Part shown: in pieces, positions 7,892 to 17,091 of the stretch | How positions within the stretch are numbered: position 1 is the first letter of the stretch | How the letters are laid out: each line of letters opens with the position of its first letter | Source of the DNA: an uncultured Porphyromonas sp. | GTDB taxonomy: Bacteria; Bacteroidota; Bacteroidia; Bacteroidales; Porphyromonadaceae | DNA: 45,417 bases | Direction of reading: 5' to 3' | Assembly (NCBI RefSeq): GCF_905372525.1 | Contig: NZ_CAJPPN010000019.1 | Location: 1-45,417 of the forward strand | Translations under genes and position numbers: made by a program | Notes under the pieces: model-generated | Database searches by the model: none | What the model saw: the letters and a program-made list of their open reading frames with translations, nothing else | What the model was told of the DNA's origin: nothing

Positions 7892-9436
7892 ATGGCTGTA
7901 GGTAGCAGGGGCAATCCCAATAGACAGCGCATGATCAACCTCATGTACATTGTCTTCATCGCTATGATGGCGCTCAATGTATCCCCTGAGGTACTCGATG
8001 GCATCTCTCAGGTAGAGGGAGAGCTACAGCAGACCATATCCACTACGGAGCAGCGCAACAAGGCACTAAGCCAAGATATGGATCAGGCCTATCAGGCGAA
8101 CCCCATCAAGGTATCCCCCTGGCGACAGCGGAGTGAGGAGCTACGCCTACGCTCCGACTCCCTATATCACTACATCCAGAGCCTCAAGGAGCTCATCGCT
8201 CAGGAGGCCGACGGACGAGAGGGGCGGGCAGATGCACTTCGTCACCTAGATGACCTATCGGCTTCGTCCGTAGTGATGCTCTCCCCCCTTCACCCACGAG
8301 CCAAGGAGCTAAGGAAGCGCCTAGAGCAGTACCGTAGCTGGGTCACAGAGCTACTAGGCGGTAGCCCTCGATCGGCTCAGATCACTGCACGACTAGCGAC
8401 GAAGGATGGACAAGGAGGACAGAGCTGGGAGAGTGCAAACTTCGAGAACATGCCTGCCATAGCTGCCCTCACTCTCCTATCCCACCTACAGAGCAATATC
8501 CGCCATACCGAGGGCGAAGGGCTCACCGAACTCCTCCAGGGCATCGATGCCCATGACTACCGCCTCAGCCTACTCACCGCTCAGGTAATCCCCGACAGCA
8601 GGATCGTACTCAGTGGCGAGCCCTACCGAGCACGTATCGTCCTCAGTAGTACAGATACGACGAGACAGCCCCACATCGTGGTCAATGGTGCTCCTCTCTC
8701 TCCGACACTCAGGGGACAGCTCTCATTACCTACTCCTAGGACGGGTACCTTCCCCGTAGAGGGCTATGTAGAGGCAGACCGAGGGGACGGCTCTACGGAG
8801 CGCCTTCCCTTTGCGACCAACTACACCGTCATAGAGCGGACGGCGACCATCGCCCCTGTGATGATGAACGTCCTCTACTCCGGTATAGACAATCCGATCA
8901 AGATAGCAGTGCCAGGTATCGCCCCCCAAGACCTCACAGCCTCTATCAGCAGTGGTACACTTACCCGCCGAGGAGAGCTCTGGGTCGCCCACCCCAGCCA
9001 GCTAGGTGAGGTCACCATCTCGGTCTCTGCACGAGGTGAGGGGGGCAAGACAAGCCTCATCACACAGACCAAGCTACGAGTGCGCCGTCTACCCGATCCC
9101 TCTCCCTATATAGCCCTCACCGAGGGGGGAGAGAGTCGCTTCCGAGGCGGACGGATCGCCAAGCAGGCACTGCTCGCTGCAGGCGGAGTGCGTGCAGCCA
9201 TCGACGACTCCTTCCTAGATATTAGCTACACGGTCGTACGCTTCCAGCTCATTGCCTTTGACTCTATGGGCAATGCTATTCCCGAGGTCTCTAGTGGAGC
9301 GACCTTCTCACCCCGACAGATCCGGCAGATACAGACCGCTCCCCGTGGTAAGCGTCTCTACATATCAGACATCATCGCTCGTGGCCCAGATGGCATCGAG
9401 CGTAAGCTCCCCTCCCTTGAGCTCATCATCGGCTAA
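7892..9436 (+). CDS. porM: Type IX secretion motor protein PorM/GldM
   Basis: 514 aa. One N-terminal membrane helix (MINLMYIVFIAMMALNVSPEVL, about residues 14-32) is followed by a large periplasmic region that begins helical (residues 40-210) and continues as beta-rich Ig-like domains, as in the D1-D4 layout of PorM. The helix pairs with PorL to make the rotary motor, and the periplasmic stalk contacts the PorK/PorN ring. The gene is tightly packed between porL (4 bp) and porN (25 bp). Confidence 0.96.
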   Translation: MAVGSRGNPNRQRMINLMYIVFIAMMALNVSPEVLDGISQVEGELQQTISTTEQRNKALSQDMDQAYQANPIKVSPWRQRSEELRLRSDSLYHYIQSLKELIAQEADGREGRADALRHLDDLSASSVVMLSPLHPRAKELRKRLEQYRSWVTELLGGSPRSAQITARLATKDGQGGQSWESANFENMPAIAALTLLSHLQSNIRHTEGEGLTELLQGIDAHDYRLSLLTAQVIPDSRIVLSGEPYRARIVLSSTDTTRQPHIVVNGAPLSPTLRGQLSLPTPRTGTFPVEGYVEADRGDGSTERLPFATNYTVIERTATIAPVMMNVLYSGIDNPIKIAVPGIAPQDLTASISSGTLTRRGELWVAHPSQLGEVTISVSARGEGGKTSLITQTKLRVRRLPDPSPYIALTEGGESRFRGGRIAKQALLAAGGVRAAIDDSFLDISYTVVRFQLIAFDSMGNAIPEVSSGATFSPRQIRQIQTAPRGKRLYISDIIARGPDGIERKLPSLELIIG

Positions 9437-9461
9437 ATGTCCCCTCTCAGGACGAACGAAT

Positions 9462-10466
9462 ATGAAGAAGATACTCCTCACCCTCCTCTCGCTATACCTC
9501 CTCGCCCTCACCCCTCTCTGGGCACAGGTCTCCACACCTAGTACCCCAGTGGTACGCAAGGGCGCAAGGGCGACACTCGAGACTCCGAAGGCTCAGTCCT
9601 CTACATCCCGCACCTTCGTTCACGAAGAGGGACGTATCGCCAGTGTGCTCCAGTCTGCCTCATGGCTACGCAGCGTCTATCGTCTGATCGACCTCACGAC
9701 TCCTGCTAACGCCCCCCTCTACTATCCCGAGGTCACGACCCCGACACGTGCGAACCTCTTCGCACAGATCTGCCGGCTCTATCAAGCGGGGAAGCTACGG
9801 GTCTATGAGTACCTCGATGGTGAGGAGCAGCTCGACGAAGCGCACCTACTCCCCTACCGAGACTTCCTAGATCGCTTCCATATCCCCTACAAGGTCGAGG
9901 GCAAGGGGGCAAAGGAAGTACCCACCGTCCAGCCCAGTGACCTCCCCACCACCGAGGTCAAGAGCTACTACCTCAAGGAAGCGTACCTCTTCGACGAAGC
10001 GACCTCTACCTACGACCGACTCGTACTCGCCCTCTGCCCCATCCTCTCTACTGTCGGGGACTATGGTGCTGTGAATATGCCCCTCTTCTGGGTCGAGTAC
10101 GAAGCTCTTCAGCCCTACCTAAGTGATCAGCTCATCCCCCTATCTAAGCAGAATGCTGCTAAGCGTGCTTCGCTAGATGACTTCTTCACCCTACACCTCT
10201 ACGAGGGTGAGATCATCAGAGCAGACCACCTCCTCGGGCGCAGTCTCGTACAGTCCGCTACTTCTGCTGAGGAGCTGAAGAAGGAACAGACACGTATCGA
10301 GGACGAACTAAAGGCCTTTGGCTCTCGTCTTTTCCTCCCCGATAGCACCCTAAAGCACCGCCCCTCCACCCAAAAGGCAAAGAAGGTACGTACACCAAAG
10401 GCTTCGTCCAGCTCCAAGTCCTCTGGTGGGCGCACCACGACACGCTCCATCCGTGACCGAGGCTAA
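9462..10466 (+). CDS. porN: Type IX secretion ring protein PorN/GldN
   Basis: 334 aa from the ATG at 9462. An upstream in-frame ATG at 9252 lies inside porM and would bury the signal peptide (MKKILLTLLSLYLLALTPLWAQ), so the later start is chosen. GldN-type sequence follows from about residue 65: SWLRSVYRLIDLTTPANAPLYYP, then NLFAQICRLYQAGKLRVYEY. The C-terminus (about 290-334) is Ser/Lys-rich and basic. PorN binds PorK to build the periplasmic ring. Last of the five core T9SS genes; a helicase gene starts 32 bp later. Confidence 0.94.
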   Translation: MKKILLTLLSLYLLALTPLWAQVSTPSTPVVRKGARATLETPKAQSSTSRTFVHEEGRIASVLQSASWLRSVYRLIDLTTPANAPLYYPEVTTPTRANLFAQICRLYQAGKLRVYEYLDGEEQLDEAHLLPYRDFLDRFHIPYKVEGKGAKEVPTVQPSDLPTTEVKSYYLKEAYLFDEATSTYDRLVLALCPILSTVGDYGAVNMPLFWVEYEALQPYLSDQLIPLSKQNAAKRASLDDFFTLHLYEGEIIRADHLLGRSLVQSATSAEELKKEQTRIEDELKAFGSRLFLPDSTLKHRPSTQKAKKVRTPKASSSSKSSGGRTTTRSIRDRG

Positions 10467-10498
10467 GCCCTCCACCACCTATCCATCTCATCAGATAC

Positions 10499-12820
10499 AT
10501 GCCTAGCACTACACCGCTGGACTTCCCCTATCTCGCCGAGCTCAACGAGGCACAGCGCGCCGCTGTGACCTACAACGATGGCCCCGCTCTGGTCATCGCA
10601 GGTGCAGGTAGTGGCAAGACTCGTGTCCTCGTCTACAAGCTCCTCTACCTCCTAGACTGTGGCTACCACCCGATGGGGCTGATGGCTCTGACCTTCACCA
10701 ACAAGGCTGCTCGGGAGATGCGTCAGCGCATCAGTGAGCGAGCAGGGTCCGTAGCACGACAGATACGGATGGGGACGTTCCACTCGGTCTTCCTCAGTAT
10801 CCTACGCCTACACGCTTCGCTCCTGGGTTATACCCCGACCTTCTCGGTCTATAATACCAGTGATAGTCGTAGCTGTATCAAGGCGATCGTGAAGCGGCTG
10901 GGACTCGATGACAAGGTCTACAAGCCCAACCTCATCCACAGCCGTATCTCCTCGGCCAAGAATAGGCTACTCACCCCCGAGGCCTATGCCTCCTATGGCG
11001 AACTCGTGAAGTATGATGCCAAGAGTGGACTACCCCGCATAGCCGAGATCTACCGCCTCTACTGGGACGAACTGAGGCAAAGCAATGCGATGGACTTCGA
11101 TGACCTGCTCCTACAGATCAATATCCTCTTCCGTCAGCATCCCGAGGTACTCAAGCAGTGGCAGGAGCGTATCGACTACCTCCTCATCGACGAGTATCAG
11201 GATACGAACTTCGCTCAGTATATGGTCGCCAAGCAACTCATGCAGGAGAAGGGGGCTATCTTCGTCGTCGGTGACGATGCACAGAGTATCTACTCCTTCA
11301 GAGGTGCTAACCTAGACAATATCCTCAACTTCGAGAAGACCTTCCCCTCTACCAAGGTCTTCAAGCTGGAGCGCAACTACCGCTCCACCCAGACCATCGT
11401 CTCTGCCGCTGGGAGCATCATCGCCTACAACGAGTACCAGATCCCCAAGCAAGTCTTCTCCGAGGAGGCTGTCGGGGAGCCAATCCAGGTACACGAGGCA
11501 CTCTCGGGGGAGCTCGAAGCACTCTGGGCAGGTGAGGAGATCCAGCGCCTGCACCGAGAGCAGGGAGAGAGCTACGACTCCATAGCCATACTCTACCGCA
11601 CGAATGCACAGAGCCGTACGCTGGAGCAGGTCTTTCGTCGTCTCGGTATCCCCTTCCGCATCTATGGGGGGAGATCCTTCTTCGACCACAAGGAGATCAT
11701 GGACGTAATGGCTTACCTACGTGTGCTCATCAATGAGCAGGACGAGGAAGCCCTCCTACGCATCATCAACTACCCCAAGCGAAGCATAGGAGACACCACG
11801 ATACAGCGTGTACACAGTGCCTCGCGGACGCACCACCTCCCACTCATGGAGATCCTACGTGATCCGCTCGCCTATGGGGTAGCAGTCAATAGGCCTACGG
11901 CGGGTCGGCTCCAGTCCTTCGCAGCCCTACTTGACGAGCTCCGTACCCTTAGCCAGACGAGCGATGACCTCTACGATGTCGTGGAGCAAGTGATCCTACA
12001 GACAGGTATCCTCGCTGACCTGAAGAGCGATACCACGCAGGAGGGTAAGACTCGTGTAGAGAATATCCAGGAGCTACTCTCCGGCATAGAGGAGTATGTA
12101 CAGGCGACGCTTGAGGAGGGAGACACACCCACGCTGGCCTCCTATGTAAGCGGCGTAGCCCTACTGACCGACCAAGATACCCAAGGAGAGGGAGAGGAGG
12201 CCGTGACCCTGATGACGATCCATGCCTCGAAGGGGCTAGAGTTCCCCCACGTCTTTGTCCTAGGGCTAGAGGAGGATCTCTTCCCCTCCTCGATGAGCAA
12301 TACGGGACGTGAGCTGGAGGAGGAGCGACGACTCTTCTACGTAGCACTCACCCGAGCGGAGAAGACCTGTCATCTGGGCTATACCCGAGAGCGTTTCCGC
12401 AATGGGCGCACGGAGTTCTGTCGCCCCAGCCGTTTCCTCAGAGAGCTCCCCACGGAGCTCATCCAGTTCGATACGGCACATGGCTTCGGCTCTACCCCTT
12501 CGTGGCTTCAGGGGCCTCCTCGCCCCCAGCGTGGAGGTGAGCTCCCGAGGGACTTTAGCTCAGCCCCAGACTTCTTGCCTCAGGCTCGCCCCAGTCGGCG
12601 TGTCCTCACCCAGCGCAGATGGGGGGATGAGGCGGAGGAGAAGCACACCTCGATCGGCGACCTACGTATCGGTACCCGAGTCCTACACAAGCGATTTGGG
12701 GAGGGTGAGGTCATGGAACTAGAGGGTTCGGGCGAGAATGCAAAGGCTGTGGTAGCCTTCGATGCAGGCGACACAAAGAAGCTCCTCCTACGCTTCGCCC
12801 AGCTCCAAGTCTTAGACTAA
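10499..12820 (+). CDS. pcrA: ATP-dependent DNA helicase, PcrA/UvrD type
   Basis: 773 aa. Superfamily 1A helicase motifs in order: Q-motif region LNEAQRAAVT, Walker A GAGSGKT (35-41), Walker B/motif II DEYQDTN, motif III GDDAQSIYSFRGA, motif IV/V region TIHASKGLEFPHVFV, and motif VI VALTRAEKTCHLGY. The C-terminus has the Tudor-like segment typical of PcrA (GTRVLHKRFGEGEVMELEG ... VVAFDAGDTKKLLLRFAQL), used for RNA-polymerase contact in PcrA. Unwinds DNA in nucleotide excision and mismatch repair. It may be read through from porN because only 32 bp separate them. Confidence 0.94.
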   Translation: MPSTTPLDFPYLAELNEAQRAAVTYNDGPALVIAGAGSGKTRVLVYKLLYLLDCGYHPMGLMALTFTNKAAREMRQRISERAGSVARQIRMGTFHSVFLSILRLHASLLGYTPTFSVYNTSDSRSCIKAIVKRLGLDDKVYKPNLIHSRISSAKNRLLTPEAYASYGELVKYDAKSGLPRIAEIYRLYWDELRQSNAMDFDDLLLQINILFRQHPEVLKQWQERIDYLLIDEYQDTNFAQYMVAKQLMQEKGAIFVVGDDAQSIYSFRGANLDNILNFEKTFPSTKVFKLERNYRSTQTIVSAAGSIIAYNEYQIPKQVFSEEAVGEPIQVHEALSGELEALWAGEEIQRLHREQGESYDSIAILYRTNAQSRTLEQVFRRLGIPFRIYGGRSFFDHKEIMDVMAYLRVLINEQDEEALLRIINYPKRSIGDTTIQRVHSASRTHHLPLMEILRDPLAYGVAVNRPTAGRLQSFAALLDELRTLSQTSDDLYDVVEQVILQTGILADLKSDTTQEGKTRVENIQELLSGIEEYVQATLEEGDTPTLASYVSGVALLTDQDTQGEGEEAVTLMTIHASKGLEFPHVFVLGLEEDLFPSSMSNTGRELEEERRLFYVALTRAEKTCHLGYTRERFRNGRTEFCRPSRFLRELPTELIQFDTAHGFGSTPSWLQGPPRPQRGGELPRDFSSAPDFLPQARPSRRVLTQRRWGDEAEEKHTSIGDLRIGTRVLHKRFGEGEVMELEGSGENAKAVVAFDAGDTKKLLLRFAQLQVLD

Positions 12821-12883
12821 TCTCCAGCTCGTAAGACAATAGCCCTAAGCCACGAGACGACAGCGTCAGCCCTACTCTATACA

Positions 12884-12922
12884 GACACAGCCCATCGGGA
12901 ATAGTTCCCGATGGGCTGTGTC
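12884..12922. terminator. Bidirectional terminator between the helicase and barrel genes
   Basis: Perfect 18-bp inverted repeat (12884-12901 / 12905-12922) with a 3-nt loop, GACACAGCCCATCGGGAA and its complement. It lies in the gap between two convergent genes. Confidence 0.75.
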
Positions 12923-12969
12923 ATATGTACCTCCTAGCCTAAGGCTAGGGGATGAACGTGATCTAGCGC

Positions 12970-13725
12970 TTAGAAGACGAAACCAATCTTGAAGCCAACC
13001 TGAAGGTCAGTGTTCAGCGAAGAACCACTGTACTTGGTCTTACCGCTATTGTCCGTCGTCTGAGTAGGCTGACCCGTCACATTGATTGTCGTGATGTTCG
13101 TGGTCTTACCGAGGCTATAAGCATCGATATTGAGACCTGCTTCGAGGCCGAGGAAGACCTTAGGTGCGATGTAGTAGTCTGCACCCATGAAGAGACCACC
13201 ACCAAAGGTGAAGCCTGGAGCGGCCTTGATCTGCTGATTAGTCTTGGTGACGATGGTACCGACCGTTCTGGTGTCGTTGCTCTCAGCGTTCGTCGTGTAG
13301 GAGCCAACGTGTAGCTCAGCCCCTACATAGGGGGAGAGGCGGTCGGTGCCAGTGAAGTGCTTTTCGACACCTAGGCCGAAATAGAGGGTCGTAGCGCGAT
13401 ACTTATTCTCTAGGCTGTGGTTTGTCTCCTCTAGGGTAGACTTGACCGAAGGGGAGGAGAGGCCAAGGGAGAGGCGAAGGGCGAGATCGTCCTGGAAGAA
13501 GTAGCGACCCTTGAGGACACCTACTGTGCTGAGGTCAAACTTATTACTTGATACTCCGCTAGCTACATTCCCCTTGTAGAGAGCTGTAGGGTTAGCGAAG
13601 AGGCCGTTAGCGAAGAGGCTAACGTCTGTGGTGACATCACCAGCCTTGGGCTTGAACTCACTCTGTGCCTGAGCGGCTACGATCGATGTAGCAGCGAGGG
13701 CTGCTACCATGAGAATCTTCTTCAT
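12970..13725 (-). CDS. Outer-membrane beta-barrel protein (OmpW/porin-like)
   Basis: 251 aa. Signal peptide MKKILMVAALAATSIVAAQAQ, then alternating hydrophobic strands ending in the barrel-typical C-terminal strand NTDLQVGFKIGFVF. Features include KGRYFFQDDLALRLSLGLS, FGLGVEKHFTGTDRLSPYVGAELHVGS and GGLFMGADYYIAPKVFLGLEAGL, the glycine/aromatic pattern of small 8-stranded outer-membrane proteins in Bacteroidota. No enzymatic motif. It has its own promoter and a leader hairpin, and stands alone. Substrate or role unknown. Confidence 0.85.
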   Translation of the reverse strand: MKKILMVAALAATSIVAAQAQSEFKPKAGDVTTDVSLFANGLFANPTALYKGNVASGVSSNKFDLSTVGVLKGRYFFQDDLALRLSLGLSSPSVKSTLEETNHSLENKYRATTLYFGLGVEKHFTGTDRLSPYVGAELHVGSYTTNAESNDTRTVGTIVTKTNQQIKAAPGFTFGGGLFMGADYYIAPKVFLGLEAGLNIDAYSLGKTTNITTINVTGQPTQTTDNSGKTKYSGSSLNTDLQVGFKIGFVF

Positions 13726-13748
13726 ATATGTCTGTTAGTTTTATATGA

Positions 13749-13787
13749 GCCACGAGACAGCTCTTGTCTCATGGCGGTACAAAGATA
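13749..13787 (-). promoter_or_regulatory. Promoter and leader hairpin of the barrel gene
   Basis: On the minus strand, TATCTTTG (13780-13787) is a consensus -7 box. It is followed by an 11-bp hairpin, GCCACGAGACA (13749-13759) with TGTCTCATGGC (13765-13775), in the 5' leader, 24 bp before the start codon. One pair is a G-U wobble in the transcript. No -33 TTTG is obvious. Confidence 0.6.
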
Positions 13788-14104
13788 CGCAAATACAACT
13801 ATTCACACCTAACATAACTCTTTAACACCTAACGAAACGAACGACTTAGAGCCCACCTGCTACGAGGTAGCGGGAGCCAATGCCCACCTCTGGTAAGCTC
13901 GTCCCATAAGCCCGATGATGGTATCGCCGTGACGAGAGCTGCCGCACAGATAGCCCGGGTAGGGGGATCTATCTCCTCTCGGCGAGGCGACGGCTGTACG
14001 GGCTCCCCAACCTGTGGGATGAGACAGATCGAAACGGGCAGAGAGCTCTGCCACAGGGGCTGTCCCAAGCCCCTTACATCGGGCCTCCCGAGCCCCTCCC
14101 TTAC
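13788..14104. other. Gene-free, hairpin-rich GC block of unknown nature
   Basis: No credible gene. The block from about 13845 to 14100 is GC-rich with several short inverted repeats (CCTGCTAC/GTAGCGGG near 13865; GGGGCT/AGCCCC near 14057-14080; GCAGAG/CTCTGC near 14038-14050). I could not match it to RNase P RNA, tmRNA or SRP RNA consensus blocks. It could be a structured RNA or decayed repeat DNA. Confidence 0.35.
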
Positions 14105-14216
14105 GTTCCTATAAAGAGCGCCTTTGCGCTCCTATAAAGATCGTTCATGCGTTCCTATAAAGAACGCTCACACGCTCTTACCGAGAGCGCAGAGACGCTC
14201 TCGGTAAGAGCGTTTT
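14105..14216. repeat. 23-bp tandem repeat array ending in a strong hairpin (23-bp family, copy B)
   Basis: CCTATAAAG begins at 14108, 14131 and 14154 (23-bp period), and the next two units begin in phase at 14177 and 14200 with changed sequence. The last two units form a perfect 13-bp hairpin: CTTACCGAGAGCG (14177-14189) / CGCTCTCGGTAAG (14196-14208). Confidence 0.8.
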
Positions 14217-14218
14217 TA
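14177..14218 (+). terminator. Intrinsic-terminator-like hairpin at the end of the 23-bp array
   Basis: 13-bp perfect stem, 6-nt loop (CAGAGA), then AGCGTTTTT on the plus strand. There is no plus-strand gene upstream, so it may end an unrecognised transcript or be only part of the repeat. Confidence 0.4.
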
Positions 14219-14299
14219 CCCCCTAGGCGTGCCCTCATATAGCACAGATACATAAGGAGATAACGGAGTGAAGAATGAGGGGGGGGGAGGGGGTACCAC

Positions 14300-14665
14300 C
14301 AGGGCTGACGCATGAAATCACTATAGTGCGAGGGTAAGGTCGTGGGGGAGCATACGCCGAAGATAGAAGTATCTATGTCCTAGTATAGATATGCCATGCG
14401 AATCCCTCCTACCTAGGAGGGATGAGTATACACGTGTGTACACTACTGTATACCCACGTGTACACAACAGTATACACGCGTGTACACAAGTGCGCTCTAA
14501 GTATATCCTCTGTAGGGCTCGCTTGTAGGTCTATTCCTTGGGGATAATATGTAGGATCTCTAGTGGTGGGCTAAGGCTCCCTGGGATATAAAATAATACC
14601 CCCGAAGATCCAAAGGCAGGAGTGTGTGAGCGAGATCATACGTAGGCTCTGGAGGGCCACAGATA
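14300..14665 (+). repeat. Dispersed three-dyad intergenic element, copy 2 (core 14426-14487)
   Basis: Core dyads GTATACACGTGTGTACAC, GTATACCCACGTGTACAC and GTATACACGCGTGTACAC with 4-bp spacers TACT and AACA, then the tail CGCTCTAAGTATATCC. Upstream blocks include CATGAAATCAC, GGTCGTGGGGGAGCATACGC, CGAAGATAGAAGTATC and CCTCCTACCTAGGAGGGATGA; downstream are CTCCCTGGGAT, CCCCCGAAGATC and CAAAGGCAGGAG. It matches copy 3 over about 360 bp in inverted orientation. Confidence 0.9.
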
Positions 14666-14819
14666 GCTCGGGAGAGAGGAGGCAGACGAGTCTCTAGCGT
14701 CGAGCCCGAAAAGCTCCCTAGCGCCCCCGGACGAGACAAGCCCCTGAGGGAGACCTAGGACGGAGGATGAGAAGATCGAGATCACACCGTACTCCGGAAG
14801 CTGTTCCCCCTAGTTTCGT

Positions 14820-14827
14820 TATCTTTG
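14820..14827 (+). promoter_or_regulatory. Predicted -7 box for the DUF4837-pdxA-addA-like operon
   Basis: TATCTTTG, a full TAnnTTTG match, 57 bp before the DUF4837 start. About 155 bp downstream of dispersed element copy 2. Confidence 0.6.
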
Positions 14828-14884
14828 CCTACATATACAGATAGCATCTATCACGGAATACAAACCACATAAATATAACGGACG

Positions 14885-15949
14885 ATGAAACGATGGCCTC
14901 TCACGCTGACCCTACTGCTCAGCCTAGCTCTACTCCCCCTCACGAGCTGTAAGTCCAAGTCCGGAGGCTCTGTCCTCCAGCAGAACTCCACCGGCAAGCC
15001 CGGGGAGCTCATGCTCGTGATGAACAAAGAGTACTTCGAGTCCCCCATGGGGCTTGCCCTCTACGACCTACTAGAGGATGATGCCCCTTCGCTTCCCCAG
15101 AGTGAACCCTCGCTACGTATCTCTCGTATCCCTACGCAGTCCTTCACGGGCTTCATGCAGCTGGTACGCAATGTCCTCATCGTAGATGTGGACGCCGAGC
15201 GCTACACCCAGACCGCTCTCAAGTACAGCTACGACGACTGGGCCAAGGGGCAGATCGTACTACGTATCACCTCCCCCTCCCCCGACTCGGTCATCAACTA
15301 CACCAAGCGGGATGGTGAGGCGATCATGAACCTCTTCCTGCGCCACGAACTCTTCCTCTTCGGTGAGCTCCTCAGCAAGCAGTACAGCCAGCAGGCTCTG
15401 GAGAAGGCGGACAGCCTCTTCGGCTATCGGGTGAACGTCCCCGAGGATATCCGTAGTAGCAAGGTCGGCCAGGACTTCCTCTGGATGTCCAATGCCTCCA
15501 TGCGTAGTCGCCACGACCTCCTCGTCTACAGCTATCCCTACCACTCCGACAAGGACATCAGCCTAGATGCCATCGTCGCCAAGCGAGACTCTGTACTGAG
15601 GATGAATATCTCGGGTGAGTTCGAGGGCTCCTACCCCTGCACGGAGCAGAACTATGGCCTCCTCTACCGCCGTGTACAGCTCGGAGACTCGAAGGCACGG
15701 GCAGAGGTCAGAGGACTATGGAAGATGACGGGCGGAGCGATGATGGGGGGCCCCTTCGTCTGCCAAGCCGTCGTCGATGAGCAGGCCGGCAAGGTCTACG
15801 TCGTCGAGGGCTTCGTCTACCGTCCCAACGAGGACAAGCTCCACCTCATACGCATGATGGAGGCTGCCCTCTATAGCTTCCGTCCTAGATCGGTCAAGGA
15901 CTTCGACCCGAAGAGCATCCTCACGGCCAAGTTCACCAAGGGCTTCTAA
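14885..15949 (+). CDS. DUF4837 family lipoprotein
   Basis: 354 aa. Lipoprotein signal with lipobox LTSC (Cys22), then a globular domain: GELMLVMNKEYFESPMG, LRISRIPTQSFTGFMQLVRNVLIVD, and a C-terminal region with VYVVEGFVYRPNEDKLHLIRMMEAALYSF. This pattern fits the Bacteroidota DUF4837 family, which has no assigned biochemical role known to me. It starts an apparent operon: pdxA follows after 14 bp. The ATG at 14885 is 57 bp past the predicted -7 box and begins directly with a typical signal sequence. Confidence 0.82.
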   Translation: MKRWPLTLTLLLSLALLPLTSCKSKSGGSVLQQNSTGKPGELMLVMNKEYFESPMGLALYDLLEDDAPSLPQSEPSLRISRIPTQSFTGFMQLVRNVLIVDVDAERYTQTALKYSYDDWAKGQIVLRITSPSPDSVINYTKRDGEAIMNLFLRHELFLFGELLSKQYSQQALEKADSLFGYRVNVPEDIRSSKVGQDFLWMSNASMRSRHDLLVYSYPYHSDKDISLDAIVAKRDSVLRMNISGEFEGSYPCTEQNYGLLYRRVQLGDSKARAEVRGLWKMTGGAMMGGPFVCQAVVDEQAGKVYVVEGFVYRPNEDKLHLIRMMEAALYSFRPRSVKDFDPKSILTAKFTKGF

Positions 15950-15963
15950 GACGGCGACCTCAG

Positions 15964-17058
15964 ATGGACGGACAACGGATACGTGTAGCCATCACACATG
16001 GCGACATCAACGGTATCGGCTATGAACTCATCCTCAAGATCTTCGAGGATGATCGCCTCTGCGAGCTCTGTACCCCTATCCTCTACGGCTCATCGCACGT
16101 AGCAGCCTTCTGGCGCAGTCAGCTAGGGCTCGAGCAAGTCTCCTGGCACACCATCACGAGCCCACAGGAGGCTAAGTCGGGTGTACTGAACCTCATCGAC
16201 TGCACCCAGGGACGGGAGACCGTCTGTATGGGAGAGCCGAAGGAGGAGGCTGGCTACAGTGCCTTCATGGCACTAGAGCGGGCTGTGGCAGATATACGTA
16301 GCGGGCTATGCGATGTGCTCGTCACCGCCCCGATCAACAAGGCAGTGATGCCCCGCGAGGTCTTCCCCTTCAACGGACATACGAAGTATCTGGAGAGCGT
16401 AGGGGCAACGACCCCAGGAGAGTCCCTAATGGTACTCGCTGCAGGGGACTGCCGTGTAGCCCTCGCCACGGAGCATATCGCCCTACAGCAGGTCGCCTCG
16501 GCGCTGAGTGAGGAGCTTATCCTGAGGAAGCTACGCCTACTGGAGGCCGGACTGCAGCGGGACTTCGGCATCACGAAGCCTCGGCTAGCCGTCCTAGCCC
16601 TCAACCCCCACGCTGGGGACAAGGGGCTCATGGGTCGGGAGGAGGAGACGATCATCCAGCCAGCCATAGCCAAGGCCTTCGAGGCTGGGATCATCACCTT
16701 TGGCCCCTATGCCGCGGACGGCTTCTGGGGCAATGGTCGTATGGACTCCTTCGATGGGATCCTAGCCATGTACCACGATCAGGGTCTAGCTCCCTTCAAG
16801 GCTCTCTACATGGGTGAGGGGGTCAATGTCACCCTCGGCCTACAGTTCGTCCGCACCTCGCCCGACCACGGGACGGGATACGACATAGCAGGTAGGGGGA
16901 TAGCCGATCCGACCTCGATGCGCGAAGCCATCTACTATGCACTAGACATCTATCGTGCCCGACGCCGGTATGACGAGGCTACACGCAATCCGCTACGTCG
17001 CTACTACCACAATCGTAGTCGGGACGATGAGAAGATCGATACCACCGAGGACTACTAA
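15964..17058 (+). CDS. pdxA: 4-hydroxythreonine-4-phosphate dehydrogenase PdxA
   Basis: 364 aa. Oxidises 4-hydroxy-L-threonine 4-phosphate with NAD in the DXP-dependent route to pyridoxal 5'-phosphate. Family signatures: N-terminal RVAITHGDINGIGYELILK, the metal-ligand His regions NGHTKYL, NPHAGDKG and YHDQGLAPFK, and the C-terminal RTSPDHGTGYDIAGRG. It lies between the DUF4837 lipoprotein (14 bp) and the helicase-nuclease (33 bp), both on the same strand. Confidence 0.95.
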   Translation: MDGQRIRVAITHGDINGIGYELILKIFEDDRLCELCTPILYGSSHVAAFWRSQLGLEQVSWHTITSPQEAKSGVLNLIDCTQGRETVCMGEPKEEAGYSAFMALERAVADIRSGLCDVLVTAPINKAVMPREVFPFNGHTKYLESVGATTPGESLMVLAAGDCRVALATEHIALQQVASALSEELILRKLRLLEAGLQRDFGITKPRLAVLALNPHAGDKGLMGREEETIIQPAIAKAFEAGIITFGPYAADGFWGNGRMDSFDGILAMYHDQGLAPFKALYMGEGVNVTLGLQFVRTSPDHGTGYDIAGRGIADPTSMREAIYYALDIYRARRRYDEATRNPLRRYYHNRSRDDEKIDTTEDY

Positions 17059-17091
17059 CCCCGAGCCCCACGACTATATCCAGAGAGAAGC

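Noticed and set aside
9252..9461. Earlier start for porN
   Set aside because: It would overlap porM by about 185 bp and place the signal peptide in the middle of the protein.
13845..14100. RNase P RNA, tmRNA or SRP RNA
   Set aside because: None of the conserved blocks of these RNAs that I know (for example GAGGAAAGTC or ACAGAA of RNase P RNA) is present on either strand.
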